9,547 nucleotides of DNA from Parvularculaceae bacterium UBA4496 (GTDB lineage Bacteria; Pseudomonadota; Alphaproteobacteria; Caulobacterales; Parvularculaceae), in the NCBI GenBank assembly GCA_002388885.1, contig DGNI01000052.1, positions 13,158 through 22,704 on the forward strand, given 5' to 3'. Of this stretch, positions 6,933-9,547 are shown piece by piece (positions within the stretch are counted from its first letter, which is position 1; each line of letters opens with the position of its first letter). A program made the position numbers and the translations under genes. A model generated the notes under the pieces. It had not been told where the DNA came from. It saw only the letters and a list, made by a program, of their open reading frames with translations, and searched no databases.

Positions 6933-8542
6933 CTGCCCGAAAATGACTTCCGAGCATCCCGTAATATTTCCCTTGCAGCGTTTCGTCCCGGCAAGCCCGT
7001 GACGCCGCCGCCAGGATGCGCACCAGCCCCGCAATGATAAAGGCCTTTCAAGGCTCCCCTGTAATCGCCGTAGCCGAGCGCTGGACGCGCCGCCCATAAC
7101 TGATCGAGGCTCATCGCGCCGTGCATGATATCGCCGCCGACAAGCCCGAATTTGTCCTCCAGATCCTTGGGCGACAGAATCATTCGGCCTAGTATGGAGG
7201 CTTTGAAGTTCGGCGCATATTCATTGACTGTGCTGATAATATGATCGGCCGCCTTTTCCCTCTCGTCGTCCCATGATCTCCCGTCAGGAAGTTCAGGCGC
7301 AAACTGCTGACAAAAAAGACTAGCCGCATGCGCGCCTTCGGGCGCCAGACTATCGTCCACGGTCGACGGGATCAGCATTTCAATGATCGGTTTTTTCGAC
7401 CAGCCATCGCGTTTTGCGTCCGTGAATGCGCGATCCATATAGTCGAGCGTCGGCGCGATGATAATTCCGGCCTGATGGTGTTCAGCGATAGCTTTTCCGG
7501 GCAGGCATGAAAAATCCGGTAACTCCGAAAGTGCAACATTCATCCGGAAGGTGCCGGATGCGCAGCGCCAGCCCTCCATGCGCTTTTTAAATTCCGGCGC
7601 CAGCGCATTTGCGGGCGCCAGTTTCCCATACAGTAGCTTTGGATTGACGTTAGAAACGACACGTCCCGCGCCGATTTCCTCTCCGCTTTCTAAAACCACG
7701 CCCGTCGTTCCATCATGCTCTACCGACAGGGACTGCACGGGCGTATCCACAGAAATTTCCACGCCCGCATCGACACACGCCTTGTGCATGGCCTCGGTAA
7801 TCGCGCCCATGCCGCCAACGGCATGCGCCCAGGCGCCTTTAACGCCATCCACTTCGCCAAAGACGTGATGCAAAAGTACATATGCAGAGCCCGGCGAATC
7901 CGGACTGGCGAAGTTGCCGACGACACCGTCAAAACCGAACGCCGCTTTCACCGGATCCGATTCAAACCAGGCATCCAGAAAACCACGCGCGCTTTTCGTA
8001 AAAAGGTCGAGCAGATCCTGATGCAGAGCAGGTCCGCCCTTTAATGCTGGCCAGAGCTGAGACGCAGCAGCCAGGGCGCTTTTTAGACCCCCGCGCGGAT
8101 TGGGCGGCGTCTTTAGGGAAAGGTCACGCAATACGTCCGCCACCGCTTCTAGGCGGTTATAATAGTCCGGCAGCCGTGCCGCATCTTTGCTGGAAAATTT
8201 TCGAAATTCTTCCTGCGTGCGTGCAAGCCCGCCGCCGACTTTTAAATACCGCCCATCCTCGGTTGGCAGAAAATTGGAAATCGGGCGTTGAAGAAAACGA
8301 AGGCCATATTCCTTGAGCTTCATATCCGCGATAACGCGAGGATTGAGCAAACTGACAGTATAACTCGCAACCGAATTCCTGAAACCGGGGTGAAACTCCT
8401 CCGTTACCGCGGCGCCGCCGACAATCGAACGGCGTTCGCAGATACGAACCTTCAGCCCGGCGCGGGCGAGATAAAAAGCGCAGACGAGGCCGTTGTGCCC
8501 GCCGCCAATGATAATTGCGTCGTATTTTGCTTTTGGCGTCAT
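6929..8542 (-). CDS. PYROXD2/phytoene-desaturase-like FAD-dependent oxidoreductase
   Basis: 537 residues, the usual size for the bacterial PYROXD2-like branch of the phytoene dehydrogenase (CrtI) superfamily. The N-terminal dinucleotide fold is clear: YDAIIIGGGHNGLVCAFYLA with GGGHNG at 13-18, E36 closing the second strand, and GGAAVTEEFHPGF (42-54) as the FAD contact region. The middle carries the substrate-domain features EVDGVKGAWAHAVGGMGAI and VVSNVNPKLL. The C-terminal FAD-binding signature is LYHCGAGAHPGGGVTGLPG (501-519). The substrate is unknown; with no carotenoid genes nearby, a desaturase role is not supported. The start at 8542 is backed by GGAAGG (8552-8557) at 9 nt, and a terminator upstream separates it from the repeat-protein gene. 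Its TAG stop overlaps the epimerase TAA by 4 bp, tail to tail, with no terminator between them. Confidence 0.93.
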   Translation of the reverse strand: MTPKAKYDAIIIGGGHNGLVCAFYLARAGLKVRICERRSIVGGAAVTEEFHPGFRNSVASYTVSLLNPRVIADMKLKEYGLRFLQRPISNFLPTEDGRYLKVGGGLARTQEEFRKFSSKDAARLPDYYNRLEAVADVLRDLSLKTPPNPRGGLKSALAAASQLWPALKGGPALHQDLLDLFTKSARGFLDAWFESDPVKAAFGFDGVVGNFASPDSPGSAYVLLHHVFGEVDGVKGAWAHAVGGMGAITEAMHKACVDAGVEISVDTPVQSLSVEHDGTTGVVLESGEEIGAGRVVSNVNPKLLYGKLAPANALAPEFKKRMEGWRCASGTFRMNVALSELPDFSCLPGKAIAEHHQAGIIIAPTLDYMDRAFTDAKRDGWSKKPIIEMLIPSTVDDSLAPEGAHAASLFCQQFAPELPDGRSWDDEREKAADHIISTVNEYAPNFKASILGRMILSPKDLEDKFGLVGGDIMHGAMSLDQLWAARPALGYGDYRGALKGLYHCGAGAHPGGGVTGLPGRNAAREILRDARKSFSGS

Positions 8543-8596
8543 CCGAATCGACCTTCCAAATTTGTAAATGGACTATCGCTGACACGCGCCGATGAC

Positions 8597-8628
8597 AATA
8601 AAAACCGCCGGCGACGGGCGCCAGCGGT
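8597..8628 (-). terminator. Intrinsic terminator of the tandem-repeat protein gene
   Basis: On the - strand, ACCGCTGGCG (8628-8619), a CCCGT loop and CGCCGGCGGT (8613-8604) form a 10-bp stem with one G-U pair. It is followed directly by TTTTATTG (down to 8596). It starts about 26 bp after the stop codon at 8654 and isolates the FAD oxidoreductase as a separate transcription unit. Confidence 0.88.
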
Positions 8629-8653
8629 TCGTATGTGTGTTGTCTGGCTAAGT

Positions 8654-9547
8654 TTAGCGCCAGACCGCAGCATACCGGTGTTGCGAGGCTGCGCCGTCAA
8701 ACGCCGTGATAACCTTGGTGCGGAGCCCGGCCGACATCGCAGAGTTGAACTCGCTTTGCAGCTGGGTTCCATTCATCGCGTGCCGCGCCTTGCCGCCGCC
8801 ATTCGGCTGCGAGGCGAAGATCACGGACATATAGACCTCGCTGCCATGCTTGTAGGCGCTGATATATCTCGGAAAACGACCAGCGGCGTTGTTCTGATTG
8901 AACACAGCCTGATAATCGGATTCCTTGATCTGAGATTTCAGCTGCCACGACCCGATATTGTCCGAGCGATATAGCGCAGTGTAGCGGCGCTCGCCATTGA
9001 TCGAGACGACCGAGACGTTTACCGGCTTCAGGCCGTCCGCTTTCGCCTGTTGCAGAATGGCGTCATGCTGCGCGGTCGTGCGGTTGGACTTCACGAGCCA
9101 CTGACCGGGCTTGCCTTTCTGATAGACGGCGGCGTAACGCACCTGACCGTTCCTTGTGTAGCTCTCGATGAGAACCGGATTGTAACCCGCCGCCTTCATC
9201 TCGTTGAGCTTGTTGTTGAACGCTGTTTGCGTCTGGCCGAAATAACCTTTCCAGGCGCCGGACGCAGGCGTCCAGACAAAGTTGTAGTAAACCTTGCCGC
9301 CGACGGAATACCCGTCGATGGACGCGGGCCAGTAACCAGAGTCAGCGAGATGGTCGAACATGCGGCCGAACGCATCTTCCGCAAACTTGAAGCGCGTGTA
9401 CTCGGCGCCAAGGCGACGAGCCGGCCAGATCAGCGTCGGGCCCGCGGGAATTCGCTCACCCGCAAAACGCGTCCAGTTGTCAAGATCGCTCGCAGCGCCT
9501 GTGTATGGCGATGCAAGACCGCGGCGGAAGCGCAGCTGCATCGGCTC
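8654..9547 (-). CDS. Tandem ~51-residue repeat protein, BTRD1/polyglycine-hydrolase-like (5' end missing)
   Basis: The frame is open through the window edge (codons for Glu and Pro precede the ATG at 9541), so that Met is probably internal. Of the 295 residues from it, residues 54-295 are five copies of one repeat. Each has a helix-like stretch, then [AS]GY/DGL, then P..I..Y, a G-containing turn, and a Y-rich strand such as RYAAVY or YYNFVW. Most then show a single W. Anchor glycines fall at 69, 119, 170, 221 and 272, and the Trp at 97, 148 and 199. This pattern matches what I know as bacterial tandem repeat domain 1, also seen in fungal polyglycine hydrolases next to a serine beta-lactamase-like domain. 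The missing N-terminus may therefore carry a signal peptide and a hydrolase or peptidase domain, which is inference. A terminator follows the gene. Repeat recognition is solid, function is not. Confidence 0.8.
   Translation of the reverse strand, partial: EPMQLRFRRGLASPYTGAASDLDNWTRFAGERIPAGPTLIWPARRLGAEYTRFKFAEDAFGRMFDHLADSGYWPASIDGYSVGGKVYYNFVWTPASGAWKGYFGQTQTAFNNKLNEMKAAGYNPVLIESYTRNGQVRYAAVYQKGKPGQWLVKSNRTTAQHDAILQQAKADGLKPVNVSVVSINGERRYTALYRSDNIGSWQLKSQIKESDYQAVFNQNNAAGRFPRYISAYKHGSEVYMSVIFASQPNGGGKARHAMNGTQLQSEFNSAMSAGLRTKVITAFDGAASQHRYAAVWR
8657..9382 (-). repeat. Five in-frame tandem protein repeats of about 153 bp
   Basis: Copies at approximately 9382-9233, 9232-9080, 9079-8927, 8926-8774 and 8773-8657 (last one short). 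They are conserved at the level of protein pattern, not DNA, so they are old rather than recently expanded. Copy 4 lacks the Trp (GGG at that place), and copy 5 ends after HRYAAVWR, where the gene stops. Confidence 0.8.

Noticed and set aside
6929..8542. Carotenoid biosynthesis (phytoene desaturase, crtI).
   Set aside because: The protein shares the superfamily fold but reads closer to the PYROXD2 branch, and no crtB, crtE or other carotenoid genes are in the window.
8570..8598. TTGTCA (complement of 8593-8598) as a -35 box for the FAD oxidoreductase.
   Set aside because: At 17-bp spacing the -10 would be TAGTCC, a poor match; a better hexamer (GATAGT) sits at only 15 bp. Not strong enough to call a promoter.
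8288..8974. A 228-codon + strand open frame spanning two - strand genes.
   Set aside because: It crosses the oxidoreductase 5' end, a terminator and the repeat-protein 3' end, which are all well supported on the other strand.

Overview
The window looks like chromosomal DNA of an alphaproteobacterium. The main evidence is the translation initiation factor IF-3 gene: its N-terminus ([10 protein letters not shown]) and its rare non-AUG start codon are typical of that class. The DNA is moderately GC-rich, and the other proteins also read as alphaproteobacterial. A finer placement (a marine Parvularcula- or Hyphomonas-like lineage) is only a guess. Gene density is high, no gap exceeds about 190 bp, and codon use shows no obvious foreign block. 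I see no tRNA, rRNA, CRISPR array, insertion sequence or phage gene.

Region 1 (1-2422, + strand) holds the 3' part of a CorC/HlyC-type CNNM-CBS membrane protein (the 5' end lies outside the window). A TCR/Tet-type major facilitator follows 16 nt later and is probably in the same transcript. Region 2 (2481-3480, - strand) holds a small one-pass membrane/coiled-coil protein of unknown function and infC (IF-3). infC starts at an AUA codon behind a strong ribosome binding site, so ordinary start-codon rules miss its first 100 residues. A strong intrinsic terminator follows it directly.

Region 3 (3600-6932) is a surface-polysaccharide block. Two - strand glycosyltransferases (GT4 then GT9, 9 nt apart) lie divergently from a + strand UDP-glucuronate 4-epimerase-like gene. 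The epimerase would supply UDP-galacturonate, and the transferases would build a glycan, plausibly LPS core or a capsule/exopolysaccharide. The GT9 protein has lost the residues that usually define its active site, which is the most unusual enzyme feature here.

Region 4 (6929-9547, - strand) holds a PYROXD2/phytoene-dehydrogenase-like FAD oxidoreductase, whose stop codon overlaps that of the epimerase tail to tail. Upstream of it, separated by an intrinsic terminator, is the 3' end of a gene encoding a protein with five tandem repeats of about 51 residues (BTRD1/polyglycine-hydrolase-like). Its N-terminal part lies beyond the window.

I found no convincing new multi-gene system. The items most worth following up are the degenerate GT9 paired with a normal GT4, the AUA-started infC, and the tandem-repeat protein with an unseen N-terminal domain.
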